From assembly GCF_946479715.1 (NCBI RefSeq), contig NZ_CAMLHF010000026.1:1-38127 (forward strand): a DNA stretch of 38,127 nt, in the 5' to 3' direction. The notes beneath the pieces were generated by a model that searched no databases, was not told the origin of the DNA, and worked only from the letters and a program-made list of their open reading frames with translations. This document shows, one piece after another, positions 1 to 9,877 of this stretch (its first letter is position 1; each line of letters opens with the position of its first letter). The DNA comes from an uncultured Pedobacter sp. Its GTDB lineage: Bacteria; Bacteroidota; Bacteroidia; Sphingobacteriales; Sphingobacteriaceae. The translations under genes and the position numbers were made by a program.

Positions 1-29
1 ATCCAATTCTTACTTAAATCTTTGTTGTG

Positions 30-37
30 TATTTTTG
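30..37 (+). promoter_or_regulatory. Putative -7 promoter element of the LuxE-like gene
   Basis: The octamer TATTTTTG matches the Bacteroidota vegetative promoter -7 consensus TAnnTTTG. It ends 5 nt before the GTG start at 43, so the transcript would be nearly leaderless. Too little upstream sequence is in the window to judge the -33 element. Confidence 0.45.
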
Positions 38-42
38 CACAC

Positions 43-1026
43 GTGAAAGATTTAATCAGGCAAATTTTCTCTATTGAGACTAAAGAACAGTTTGAAAAAG
101 CATCCCTTGAAGTATTTAAGCATCAGGCCAAAAATTGTTCAGTGTATCGTGAATACATATCTCATTTAAGGATTAAGCCCGAGGAGATATCTTCATCGGA
201 TCGTATTCCTTACCTGCCGATCAGCTTTTTTAAAAGTCATGAGATATTAAGTTCTGCTGACGAAACTGAGATTATTTTTAGCAGTTCAGGTACTACCGGT
301 ATGTCACAAAGCAGACATTTGGTTACCGATGTTAAAGTATACGAGCAAAGCTTCAACCTTGCTTTTGAACAGTTTTACAGCAAACCCGAACAAACTTGTT
401 TCCTTGCACTATTGCCTTCTTATCTGGAACGTGATGGGTCGTCTTTGATCTACATGGTTGATGCGCTGCTAAAACAAAGCAAACATAAAGACAGTGGTTA
501 CTTCTTGCACAATCATAATGATTTGTTTCAAAAACTAAAAGAGCTGCAAGCCTCTGGTCAGAAAACAATTCTAATTGGTGTTACCTATGCCCTGCTTGAT
601 TTTGTTGAGCAGTACAAAATAGATTTTCCCGAACTGATCGTTATGGAAACAGGCGGCATGAAAGGAAAAAGGAAAGAAATGGTGAGAGAAGAACTGCACC
701 AAATACTTCAGAATGGCTTTGGTGTAAATGCAATCCATAGTGAATACGGTATGACTGAACTTTTATCGCAAGCCTATTCTTACGGAAACGGAATATTTAA
801 TTGTCCGCCCTGGATGAAGATTAACCTTAGGGATACAAATGATCCTTTAAGTCTTATTGCAAACAACAAAACAGGAGGAATCAATGTTATCGATCTTGCA
901 AACATCAATTCCTGTTCTTTTATAGCCACCCAGGATTTGGGCCGCGTATTTGAAGATGGATCTTTTGAGGTTTTAGGCCGTTTTGACAATGCTGATATCA
1001 GAGGCTGTAACCTGTTGGTTCAATAA
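43..1026 (+). CDS. LuxE-like acyl-adenylating enzyme (acyl transferase / acyl-protein synthetase family)
   Basis: A 327-aa protein resembling the LuxE/acyl-protein synthetase branch of the ANL adenylating enzymes. These activate a carboxylate with ATP and pass it to a thiol. The phosphate-binding P-loop SSSGTTG is seen at about residues 80-86, and SEYGMTELL further on resembles the adenylation-domain YGxTE motif. No carrier domain or membrane segment is seen, so it should be cytosolic. The GTG at 43 is preferred to the TTG at 22, because the TTG lies upstream of a good -7 element that ends at 37. The true substrate is unknown: no luxCD or reductase gene lies beside it, and its neighbour tyrS is convergent. 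The family assignment is fairly secure, the role is not. Confidence 0.75.
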   Translation: MKDLIRQIFSIETKEQFEKASLEVFKHQAKNCSVYREYISHLRIKPEEISSSDRIPYLPISFFKSHEILSSADETEIIFSSSGTTGMSQSRHLVTDVKVYEQSFNLAFEQFYSKPEQTCFLALLPSYLERDGSSLIYMVDALLKQSKHKDSGYFLHNHNDLFQKLKELQASGQKTILIGVTYALLDFVEQYKIDFPELIVMETGGMKGKRKEMVREELHQILQNGFGVNAIHSEYGMTELLSQAYSYGNGIFNCPPWMKINLRDTNDPLSLIANNKTGGINVIDLANINSCSFIATQDLGRVFEDGSFEVLGRFDNADIRGCNLLVQ

Positions 1027-1039
1027 CCTTCTGGTTATT
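1022..1039. other. Palindrome spanning both stop codons of convergent genes
   Basis: AATAACC and GGTTATT form a 7-bp stem with loop TTCT. The TAA of the LuxE-like gene (1024-1026) and the TAA of tyrS (complement of 1035-1037) lie symmetrically inside it. It may act as a weak bidirectional terminator, but there is no T-run. Confidence 0.4.
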
Positions 1040-2321
1040 TAGCTATTATCAGATAATAGTTCTTTTTACCTTTTTGAACGATAATAAACTGACCGTTCAA
1101 TAGGTTTTCAGTATTAAAAACAGCCTGAGCATCACCAACTTTTTCTTTATTTACAGATACTCCGCCACCTTGTATCAATTTCTTTGCTTCTCCTTTAGAA
1201 GCAAAAACACTCGATTTTTCGGCAAGTAATGTAGCTGCATCAATTCCTTGTTCCAGTTCCGATTTTGAAATTTCGAACTGAGGGATGCCTTCAAATATCT
1301 CTAAAACCTGAGTTTCATTTAGTGTTTTAAAGAACTCCAATGAACCATTACCAAATAAAAACTCTGAAGTTTTAATTGCAGTTTCCAATGCCTCCACAGA
1401 ATGTGTTCTGATGGTTATATCCTCCGCCAATGCCTTTTGAAGAACGCGTAAATGCGGTGCAGTGTCGTGCTCTGCTTCAAGACTTTCTATTTCCTCGCGC
1501 GATTTAAGTGTAAAAATCCTGATCCATTTTTTGGTGTCATCATCAGAAGCATTAAGCCAGAACTGATAGAATTTGTAAGGTGACGTTTTTGCTGCATCTA
1601 ACCATACCGCTCCGCTTTCAGTTTTACCAAACTTAGTACCATCAGCTTTCTTGATCAGGTTTGTAGTCACTGCAAATGCAGTACCGCCATCTTTTCTTCT
1701 GATGAGTTCTGTTCCGGTAACAATATTACCCCATTGATCTGAACCGCCCATTTGCACCAGGCAATTTTGGTGTTTCCATAAATAGTAAAAATCATAACCC
1801 TGAATCAACTGGTAGCAGAATTCGGTAAAAGAAAGTCCTGAATCACCTTCCAGTCTTCTTTTAACACTATCTTTTGCCATCATGTAGTTTACAGTAATGT
1901 GTTTACCTACATCTCTGATAAAAGTAAACAGGTTCATATCTTTAAACCAGTCATTATTGTTCACCATCACCGCACCATTACCTGCCGCTTCAAATGTCAA
2001 AAACTTAGAAAGTTGTTTTTTCATCCCGGCAAGATTATGTTCTACTATGGCCTCGGTTTGAAGATTTCTTTCGTCAGATTTACCAGAAGGATCACCTACC
2101 ATACCGGTAGCTCCGCCTACTAATGCATATGGCTTATGGCCGGCACGTTGAAAATGAATAAGCGTCATGATCTGAGTTAAATGTCCTACGTGCAGTGAAT
2201 CAGCAGTAGGGTCAAATCCTATATAACCTGAGGTCATTCCTTCATTCAATTTATCTTCAGTACCCGGCATGATGTCCTGTAACATGCCTCTCCAGCGTAG
2301 CTCTTCAACGAAATTGGTCAT
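1035..2321 (-). CDS. tyrS: Tyrosyl-tRNA synthetase
   Basis: Cytosolic class I aminoacyl-tRNA synthetase that charges tRNA-Tyr using ATP. With the start at 2321 the protein is 428 aa, normal for bacterial TyrRS. The HIGH signature appears as HVGH at residues 44-47 and the KMSKS-type signature as KFGKT at 230-234. The C-terminal ~65 residues form the S4-like RNA-binding domain. A 7-codon longer frame opens at a TTG (2342), but that TTG lies inside the promoter element TATATTTG. The ATG at 2321 also has an AAAAGGAT ribosome-binding site 6 nt upstream, so I take it as the start. The gene is monocistronic, convergent with the LuxE-like gene and divergent from the gene at 2426. Confidence 0.97.
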   Translation of the reverse strand: MTNFVEELRWRGMLQDIMPGTEDKLNEGMTSGYIGFDPTADSLHVGHLTQIMTLIHFQRAGHKPYALVGGATGMVGDPSGKSDERNLQTEAIVEHNLAGMKKQLSKFLTFEAAGNGAVMVNNNDWFKDMNLFTFIRDVGKHITVNYMMAKDSVKRRLEGDSGLSFTEFCYQLIQGYDFYYLWKHQNCLVQMGGSDQWGNIVTGTELIRRKDGGTAFAVTTNLIKKADGTKFGKTESGAVWLDAAKTSPYKFYQFWLNASDDDTKKWIRIFTLKSREEIESLEAEHDTAPHLRVLQKALAEDITIRTHSVEALETAIKTSEFLFGNGSLEFFKTLNETQVLEIFEGIPQFEISKSELEQGIDAATLLAEKSSVFASKGEAKKLIQGGGVSVNKEKVGDAQAVFNTENLLNGQFIIVQKGKKNYYLIIAK

Positions 2322-2339
2322 TCTTATATCCTTTTGCCG

Positions 2340-2347
2340 CAAATATA
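2340..2347 (-). promoter_or_regulatory. Putative tyrS -7 promoter element
   Basis: On the minus strand the octamer reads TATATTTG, a full match to TAnnTTTG. It ends 18 nt upstream of the tyrS ATG, giving a short leader that holds the AAAAGGAT ribosome-binding site. I see no good TTG at the expected -33 distance. Confidence 0.5.
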
Positions 2348-2412
2348 GGAAAACCTATGTTATCCTTTAAATTCAATACGCCTCAAAAACGCTTAAACTG
2401 AACAAAATTAGC

Positions 2413-2420
2413 TACTTTTA
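2413..2420 (+). promoter_or_regulatory. Putative -7 promoter element of the AcpH-like gene
   Basis: TACTTTTA differs from TAnnTTTG only in the last base and ends exactly 5 nt before the ATG at 2426. That predicts an almost leaderless mRNA. No -33 TTG is seen. Confidence 0.35.
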
Positions 2421-2425
2421 GGGCA

Positions 2426-3112
2426 ATGAACTTTTTGTCGCATTTTTATTTTGAAAGAGACAATCATGATGCAAACATGGTAATCGGGGTTGTTTTGCCA
2501 GATTTTGTAAAGAACGCACAGAAAGACAGCAACTTATATCCGCTAAAAGAAAAACATCTTTTTGAATCTGATGCTGATGAAAATTCTATCCTTATTGGAT
2601 GGAGCCGCCACATTGCAGTAGATGCTGTTTTTCATTCCTCAGAGTTTTTTAAATACCACACGAACACCTTAAAACAGATTATCTTACCTGCACTTAAAGA
2701 CAGTCCGGTTAAGCCATTTTTCTTAGCCCATATTGGTCTTGAGCTGGTGCTAGATCATTTGTTAACCATCCATGGAACAGTAAACATCAATACCTTTTAC
2801 GAACAGTTAACCCAGGCCAATAAAGATGCGCTGGATTCTTTTCTGAAAAAAAGTGGTGTACCAGATACAACAGTATTCTTTAAATTCCTGAACAGCTTTA
2901 TTTCGAGCAGATACCTGTTTAGTTACCAAAAGATCGAGAACATATCTTATGCCCTGAACCGAATTTGTATGCGCCTGTGGGATAGCCCTTTTACAGAACC
3001 ACAACTTGCATTATTAACAGAAAAACTCTCTGTTTTTAAGACCAGTATTGAAGATGATTACATGTCAATATTCAGCGACGTGGAGCAACATTTAAACGCT
3101 GGCAATCACTAG
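2426..3112 (+). CDS. Acyl-carrier-protein phosphodiesterase-like protein (DUF479/AcpH-like)
   Basis: A 228-aa protein. Its start MNFLSHFYF and the following GVVLPDFVKN resemble the opening of the AcpH/DUF479 family, which removes the 4'-phosphopantetheine group from acyl carrier protein. The motif RHIAVDAVFHSS at about residue 65 fits the conserved His/Asp metal region of HD-like phosphodiesterases. No signal peptide or membrane segment is seen, so it should be cytosolic. It is a single gene between divergent tyrS and ligA. The usual GNxxxDFVKG motif is only partly kept, so this may be a diverged paralogue with another substrate. Family membership is likely, activity unproven. Confidence 0.7.
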   Translation: MNFLSHFYFERDNHDANMVIGVVLPDFVKNAQKDSNLYPLKEKHLFESDADENSILIGWSRHIAVDAVFHSSEFFKYHTNTLKQIILPALKDSPVKPFFLAHIGLELVLDHLLTIHGTVNINTFYEQLTQANKDALDSFLKKSGVPDTTVFFKFLNSFISSRYLFSYQKIENISYALNRICMRLWDSPFTEPQLALLTEKLSVFKTSIEDDYMSIFSDVEQHLNAGNH

Positions 3113-3147
3113 AACCCTCAACATCAAAAATATTTCATATAAATCTC

Positions 3148-5196
<2,049 letters not shown>

Positions 5197-5206
5197 TAAC
5201 TAAACA

Positions 5207-6088
5207 ATGAACAAATTTCATGGAACGGGTGTAGCATTGGTTACGCCATTTAATGCAGATGGGTCAGTAGATTTTGACGGGTTGAAAAACCTGATCAACT
5301 ACCTGATCGAAGGAAAGGTAGAATACCTGGTATCATTAGGTACAACAGGAGAAGCATCAACACTCAATAAGGACGAAAAAAAGAAGATCTGGGAATTTAC
5401 AGCAGAAATAAATAATGGCCGTTTACCACTAATTGCAGGTATTGGCGGCAACGACACAAACGTTATTGCGCAAAACATAAAAGATTTTGAAGTAAGCGGT
5501 TACGACGCCATTTTATCTGCCAGCCCTTACTATAATAAACCAACTCAGGAAGGCATTTACCAACACTATAAAGCACTTAGTGAGTCCAGCTCACTGCCAA
5601 TTTTGTTGTATAACGTACCAGGACGCACAGGAAGCAATATCAGCGCCGAAACGACCTGTCGCCTTGCTACAGATTTAAAGAACATCATTGCCATTAAAGA
5701 AGCTTCTGGAAACTTTGATCAGTTTAATCAGATCATGAGAGATAAGCCAGCGGACTTTATGTTAATTTCTGGTGATGACCCTGTTGCAATGCCAATGATA
5801 TCATTAGGTGCTGTAGGTGTAATTTCTGTGATCGGAAATGCATTGCCAAAGCAACTGTCTGACATGATCAGATTATGCCTGGCTGGCGACTTTGCTAAAG
5901 CATTGCCACTACACCTTAGCTTAATCGAGTTTACCCGATTAATGTTTGTAGAAGGTAATCCGGCAGGTGCTAAAGCAGCTTTAAAACACTTTGGCGTATG
6001 CGATGATAACCTCAGACTTCCTTTGGTTAAAGTATCACCTGCTATACGTGAGGCAATAATTGCCGAATCGAAGAAGATTACAGCTTAG
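5207..6088 (+). CDS. dapA: 4-hydroxy-tetrahydrodipicolinate synthase
   Basis: Condenses pyruvate with aspartate semialdehyde, the first committed step to diaminopimelate and lysine. It is a 293-aa TIM-barrel aldolase of normal length. The pyruvate-binding stretch GTTGEAST lies at 45-52, the catalytic tyrosine at about Tyr135 (LLYNVPGR), and the Schiff-base lysine is Lys164 in AIKEASG. It starts 10 nt after ligA and probably shares its promoter. The diaminopimelate made here fits the diaminopimelate-type MurE encoded at 18423-19895. A long palindromic repeat and a terminator follow it. Confidence 0.98.
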   Translation: MNKFHGTGVALVTPFNADGSVDFDGLKNLINYLIEGKVEYLVSLGTTGEASTLNKDEKKKIWEFTAEINNGRLPLIAGIGGNDTNVIAQNIKDFEVSGYDAILSASPYYNKPTQEGIYQHYKALSESSSLPILLYNVPGRTGSNISAETTCRLATDLKNIIAIKEASGNFDQFNQIMRDKPADFMLISGDDPVAMPMISLGAVGVISVIGNALPKQLSDMIRLCLAGDFAKALPLHLSLIEFTRLMFVEGNPAGAKAALKHFGVCDDNLRLPLVKVSPAIREAIIAESKKITA

Positions 6089-6107
6089 TATTAGGTTGTA
6101 ACACCAT

Positions 6108-6190
6108 CGTCATCCTGAATTTATTTCAGGATCCCAGATTAGAAAGTCAGACCAGCGAGTGCGAGATCCTGAAATAAATTCAGGATGACG
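6108..6190. repeat. Perfect 26-bp inverted repeat (REP-like palindromic element)
   Basis: The left arm (6108-6133) starts CGTCATCCTGAATTTATTTC and is exactly repeated in reverse complement at 6165-6190. The spacer is 31 bp. It lies 19 bp after the dapA stop. One arm recurs at 27760-27785, and an element with the same type of ends (CGTCATC...GATGACG) lies inside fecR. It encodes nothing and looks like a dispersed, non-autonomous palindromic repeat. In the dapA mRNA it would fold into a very stable hairpin. Confidence 0.9.
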
Positions 6191-6216
6191 GAAAGTTTTA
6201 AAAAACATAACCCAAT

Positions 6217-6251
6217 AAAAAAAGCGTCTTGATAATCAAGACGCTTTTTTT
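6217..6251. terminator. Bidirectional rho-independent terminator between dapA and the hc1-like gene
   Basis: Stem GCGTCTTGA (6224-6232) pairs with TCAAGACGC (6236-6244) around loop TAA. It is flanked by A7 and T7, so both the + strand dapA transcript and the - strand small gene can end here. Confidence 0.92.
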
Positions 6252-6278
6252 ATTCATCAAAACAAAAATAAAGTGGTT

Positions 6279-6455
6279 CTAACCTTTATTTTTTGTTTCT
6301 TGAATCTCTAAACGAATCGTTTGAGCTAAGTTCTTAAGATCTTGCATACCTTTACGTACACGAGTACCTGCAGCGCTGTTCGCCTTGTTGTAGAATTTGT
6401 CAGCATCAGCTTCTAAAGCTGCTACAAGCTCTTTTACTTCATTAAATTTTTTCAT
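6279..6455 (-). CDS. Histone H1-like (Hc1 family) small nucleoid protein
   Basis: A 58-aa protein starting MKKFNEVKELVAALEADADK. Its second half has the GTRVRKGMQDL and IRLEIQETK pattern that I recognise from the Hc1/histone H1-like proteins common in Bacteroidota. It is basic and predicted to be one long helical hairpin. It lacks the lysine/alanine-rich tail of chlamydial Hc1. Relatives are thought to bind DNA without sequence specificity, so a nucleoid role is inferred. The start is well supported by AAAAGGAG, 10 nt upstream of the ATG, an unusually classical Shine-Dalgarno for this phylum. It is a monocistronic gene between two terminators. Confidence 0.88.
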   Translation of the reverse strand: MKKFNEVKELVAALEADADKFYNKANSAAGTRVRKGMQDLKNLAQTIRLEIQETKNKG

Positions 6456-6505
6456 CGTTAATTTACTCCTTTTAGGTTTTTAAGGTTTTGATTAATACTC
6501 TATTA

Positions 6506-6513
6506 CTAAAGTA
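6506..6513 (-). promoter_or_regulatory. Possible -7 element of the hc1-like gene
   Basis: The minus strand reads TACTTTAG here, a loose match to TAnnTTTG about 50 nt upstream of the ATG. No -33 TTG is found at the right distance. The rest of the 6456-6665 spacer is AT-rich with no other clear signal. Confidence 0.25.
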
Positions 6514-6665
6514 AGATGTTTATTTTACAAAAAAAACTTTTGGATTAATAAAAAAGTGCCTAAAACACTGTTTTTTTCCACATTATAGGGGGTTATGAAC
6601 AATTAATCCACTCAAAAACAAATTATTCAATTGAAAATCAGATAATTACAAAACAACATATAATT

Positions 6666-6700
6666 AAAAAGCCCCTCCAATATACTTAGAGGGGCTTTTT
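6666..6700 (-). terminator. Rho-independent terminator of the alpha-oxoamine synthase gene
   Basis: Stem AAAAAGCCCCTC (6666-6677) pairs with GAGGGGCTTTTT (6689-6700). It begins 14 bp after the end of the minus-strand gene at 6714. The minus-strand product ends in five T. Confidence 0.93.
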
Positions 6701-6713
6701 AATTAAGTGAATT

Positions 6714-7955
6714 TTATGCTATTGAGAACTGATTCTCTTTGTAATATCCGCTTTTCAATTTATCTGAAACCTCGCTAAAGGCATCTAATGTACGTTGTAC
6801 ATCTTCCATTGTATGAACAGCTGTTGGTATTAACCTAAGCTCAATAAGCCCTTTAGGGATTACAGGATACACTACAATAGAACAGAATATTCCGTAGTTC
6901 TCACGCAGGTCCATTGTAAGCGCAGTAGCTTCCAATAGCTCACCTTTTAAGAACACAGGAGTAACCATGGTATTTGTTACGCCTAAATCGAATCCACGCT
7001 CTCTAAGACCTTTCTGCAAGGTAGTAGCCACATTCCATAGTTTCTCTCTAAGCTCCGGGTTATTCTTTAACAGCTCCAGTCTTTTCAATAAACCAATAAC
7101 CATAGGCATCGGTAATGCTTTTGCAAAAGTCTGAGAACGCATGTTGTAACGGAAGAAATTAGTCATCTCTTCTGTAGAGGCAACAAATGCTCCAATACCG
7201 GCCATCGATTTAGCAAAAGTACCAAAGTAAACATCTACCCCATCAATACAGTTTTGCTCTTCATGAGTACCAGCACCGGTAGGTCCCATTGTACCAAAAC
7301 CATGCGCATCGTCAATTAATAAACGGAAGTTGAATTCTTTTTTAAGGTCAACAAGTTCTTTTAACTTTCCTTGCGCACCCGACATACCAAAAACACCCTC
7401 AGTAATTACCAATATACCGCCACCGCTTTGCTCAACAAGCTTAGTTGCTCTTTCAAGTTGTTTGCGTGCACTATCAATATCGTTATGTTTATATACAAAA
7501 CGTTTACCCATGTGCAAACGTAATCCGTCAATAATACATGCATGAGATTCAGCATCATAAACAATAACATCATTCCTATCCACAAGACTATCAATGATAG
7601 AAACCATTCCCTGATAACCGTAATTTAATAAGAAAGCATCTGGTTTACCTACAAATGCCGCAAGTTCCTGCTCCAGTTGTTCATGGTATTTTGAGTTACC
7701 CGACATCATACGGGCACCCATTGGATAAGCCATTCCAAATTCTGCAGCACCCTTTAAATCAGCTTCCCTTACTTCCGGGTGATTAGCTAAACCTAAATAG
7801 TTATTTAAACTCCATACCAGGTGTTCTTTGCCGCGAAAGTTCATGTGAGGGGCAATATCTCCCTCTAATTTAGGAAATGAGAAATATCCATGTGACCATT
7901 TGTGATGTTGCCCGATCGGGCCCATATGCTTTGCTATCTTTTCAAAAATATCCAA
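6714..7955 (-). CDS. Alpha-oxoamine synthase family PLP enzyme (serine palmitoyltransferase/KBL/BioF-like)
   Basis: A 413-aa cytosolic fold-type I PLP enzyme. This family condenses an amino acid with an acyl-CoA and releases CO2. The PLP-stacking histidine is at His138 (ESHACIIDG), the cofactor-binding DDAH motif at 215-218, and the Schiff-base lysine is Lys249 in GTFAKSMAG. Candidate activities are serine palmitoyltransferase (sphingolipids), cysteate acyltransferase (sulfonolipids), KBL or BioF. It stands alone with no biotin or threonine-degradation genes, so a lipid role is plausible but unproven. The start is TTG: no in-frame ATG gives MDIFEKI, which I remember as the usual N-terminus of close relatives. 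The next ATG (residue 11) would cut the N-terminal arm. Confidence 0.85.
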   Translation of the reverse strand: MDIFEKIAKHMGPIGQHHKWSHGYFSFPKLEGDIAPHMNFRGKEHLVWSLNNYLGLANHPEVREADLKGAAEFGMAYPMGARMMSGNSKYHEQLEQELAAFVGKPDAFLLNYGYQGMVSIIDSLVDRNDVIVYDAESHACIIDGLRLHMGKRFVYKHNDIDSARKQLERATKLVEQSGGGILVITEGVFGMSGAQGKLKELVDLKKEFNFRLLIDDAHGFGTMGPTGAGTHEEQNCIDGVDVYFGTFAKSMAGIGAFVASTEEMTNFFRYNMRSQTFAKALPMPMVIGLLKRLELLKNNPELREKLWNVATTLQKGLRERGFDLGVTNTMVTPVFLKGELLEATALTMDLRENYGIFCSIVVYPVIPKGLIELRLIPTAVHTMEDVQRTLDAFSEVSDKLKSGYYKENQFSIA

Positions 7956-7988
7956 TGTTATATGTATTAAGTTTTTTTATATTTTTTG

Positions 7989-8019
7989 CAAATTTAAGGT
8001 TAATATGACTGATACGCAA
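7989..8019 (-). promoter_or_regulatory. Full Bacteroidota-type promoter of the alpha-oxoamine synthase gene
   Basis: On the minus strand, TTG (8019-8017) is followed by exactly 20 nt and then TAAATTTG (7996-7989). This matches the -33/-7 arrangement of Bacteroidota housekeeping promoters. The -7 element ends 33 nt before the TTG start codon. Confidence 0.75.
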
Positions 8020-8061
8020 CATCAGCATGTACCAAGGCTAATACGCTATTATTATGCCAAA

Positions 8062-8092
8062 AAAGCCTTAACATATTTATTGTTAAGGCTTT
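8062..8092 (-). terminator. Rho-independent terminator of the dcw operon after ftsZ
   Basis: Stem AAAGCCTTAACA (8062-8073) pairs with TGTTAAGGCTTT (8081-8092). Read on the minus strand, the stem runs into six T. It lies about 20 bp past the ftsZ stop. Confidence 0.92.
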
Positions 8093-8113
8093 CTATTTTT
8101 TTTATATTAATAA

Positions 8114-9748
8114 TTAATCAACATTATCATGAAGAAATGAGTTATTTGGTCTGATTTCAGTAGATCCATCTTCATCATTACTTAAAGTAAATCTCGAAAC
8201 CTGAGACTCAGACGAGTGCTGAACCTGCTGCAACTGCATTTGCTTACGTTTATAAGCCGGCTCATTCTCTAACTCCTGCAAACCATTACTGGTTCTTAGC
8301 TTCATACTCAGATCTTTTAACCTTAAAATCCTTTCTTTCGATTTTTTAAGCTGATCTTCTATTGACTCATCATTTTTGTCATCATCTGCTCCTGCTTCCT
8401 GAACTTCTTCTCTATGAGGCTCAACATCATTATTGAATACTGACGCAGGGGTTTCAAATACAAAGTCAGTTTCTGCAAGCTTAATTTCGAATTCAAAGCC
8501 CGATGACTCTTGTTGAGTTTCCTGAGCAGGTTCTTCTTCAATTAAGGTGTGTCTTACAACTGTATTTTCAGGCTCATCAGCTTTTCTGGCTTTATTGATA
8601 TTAAATAAATCACCGAAAAGATCAGATTGCTTTATTTCTTCCTTGGCTTTCATAGCCGGCTCCTGAACAGGAACGTCAGCTTTAGGCTGTATGAAAGAGT
8701 TAACAGGCTCTACCGGGCGCACCATTGGCGCTTCTTCAGGAGTTAATAAAGAGATTTTTTTAACGTTCTTTTTATCTTCTTCGCGCTGTTCTTTAGTTTG
8801 GAAACCAGTAGCAATAATGGTTACAGATAACCTTTCACCAAGGTTCTCATCAATACAGTTACCCCAGATCAAATCGGCAGAAAGACCGGCTTTATCCTGG
8901 ATATAATCAGTTATGATCGTTACCTCGTCCATTGTTACTTCCTGTACTCCTGAACTGATATTTAATAAGATATATCTTGCACCTTCAATCTCGTTGTCTT
9001 TCAACAATGGAGAAGCCAAAGCACCCTCAACAGCATTTAATGCCCTGTTTTCGCCTTCGCATGCAAAACTACCCATTATAGATACACCGCTATCTTTCAT
9101 AACAGTACGCACATCTTTAAAATCCACGTTGATGTATCCCGGTACAGTTATAATCTCAGCAATTCCTTTTGCAGCAGTCGTTAAAATATCATCTGCCTGG
9201 GCAAATGCCGAACCTAAAGTAAGGTTACCAAATATTTCACGCAACCTGTCGTTAGAAATAACCAGGTAAGAATCTACATATTTTTTTAGTTCATCTAAAC
9301 CATCGTTAGCCTGCATTTTACGTCTTTTACCTTCAAAGGAGAAAGGCGTAGTAATAATGGCTACCGTTAAAATATCTAATTCTTTTGCAGCTTTAGCAAT
9401 GATCGGGCTGGCGCCTGTTCCGGTTCCTCCACCCATTCCTGCCGTAATGAACAACATTTTTGTAGTGTTGCCCAGCATCTGCTTAATATCATCTATATTC
9501 TCTATGGCTGAATTTTTACCAACTTCAGGAATAGAGCCTGCACCCATACCTTCAGTTAAACTTGCACCAAGTTGAACCTTATTAGGAATAGGACTAAACT
9601 CCAAAGCCTGCGCATCAGTATTACAAATGATAAAGTCAACACCTGTAATTCCAGAACGGTACATATGGTTTACCGCATTACCTCCACCGCCACCAACACC
9701 AATTACCTTGATGATTGACGACTTATCTTTTAACATTTCAAACTGCAT
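8114..9748 (-). CDS. ftsZ: Cell division protein FtsZ
   Basis: Tubulin-like GTPase that polymerises into the Z ring at mid-cell. The protein is 544 aa, longer than the ~380-aa E. coli form. The GTPase core fills about 1-320, with GGGGGNAVNH from residue 19 and the tubulin signature GGGTGTG at 106-112. A ~200-residue low-complexity, acidic and glutamine-rich linker follows. The last residues, NNSFLHDNVD, look like the Bacteroidota C-terminal conserved peptide that binds FtsA. It is the last gene of the dcw operon, 129 nt after ftsA, and is followed by a strong terminator. That gap could hold its own promoter, but I see no clear one. Confidence 0.99.
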   Translation of the reverse strand: MQFEMLKDKSSIIKVIGVGGGGGNAVNHMYRSGITGVDFIICNTDAQALEFSPIPNKVQLGASLTEGMGAGSIPEVGKNSAIENIDDIKQMLGNTTKMLFITAGMGGGTGTGASPIIAKAAKELDILTVAIITTPFSFEGKRRKMQANDGLDELKKYVDSYLVISNDRLREIFGNLTLGSAFAQADDILTTAAKGIAEIITVPGYINVDFKDVRTVMKDSGVSIMGSFACEGENRALNAVEGALASPLLKDNEIEGARYILLNISSGVQEVTMDEVTIITDYIQDKAGLSADLIWGNCIDENLGERLSVTIIATGFQTKEQREEDKKNVKKISLLTPEEAPMVRPVEPVNSFIQPKADVPVQEPAMKAKEEIKQSDLFGDLFNINKARKADEPENTVVRHTLIEEEPAQETQQESSGFEFEIKLAETDFVFETPASVFNNDVEPHREEVQEAGADDDKNDESIEDQLKKSKERILRLKDLSMKLRTSNGLQELENEPAYKRKQMQLQQVQHSSESQVSRFTLSNDEDGSTEIRPNNSFLHDNVD

Positions 9749-9877
9749 ATCTTTATGAATCAGTTATTTAAAAATTCGTTTTTCCTGTTCATCTCTCTAT
9801 GTAATATTAACACTTTTTTAACAGGCGTTTTCCACAACTGTTAAGAATGTGGAAAAATCGTGTTTTGTTGAAAAATA

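Noticed and set aside
2322..2342. TTG start of tyrS at 2342
   Set aside because: The TTG is part of the -7 element TATATTTG, so it would lie upstream of the transcript. The ATG at 2321 has a ribosome-binding site.
8359..8541. 60-aa minus-strand frame inside the ftsZ linker
   Set aside because: Out-of-frame translation of the low-complexity linker, lysine-rich by chance. ftsZ itself is intact.
9818..9844. Inverted repeat TTAACAG...CTGTTAA between ftsA and ftsZ as a terminator
   Set aside because: Only a 7-bp stem, and read on the minus strand it is followed by A residues, not T. Terminating before ftsZ would also make little sense.
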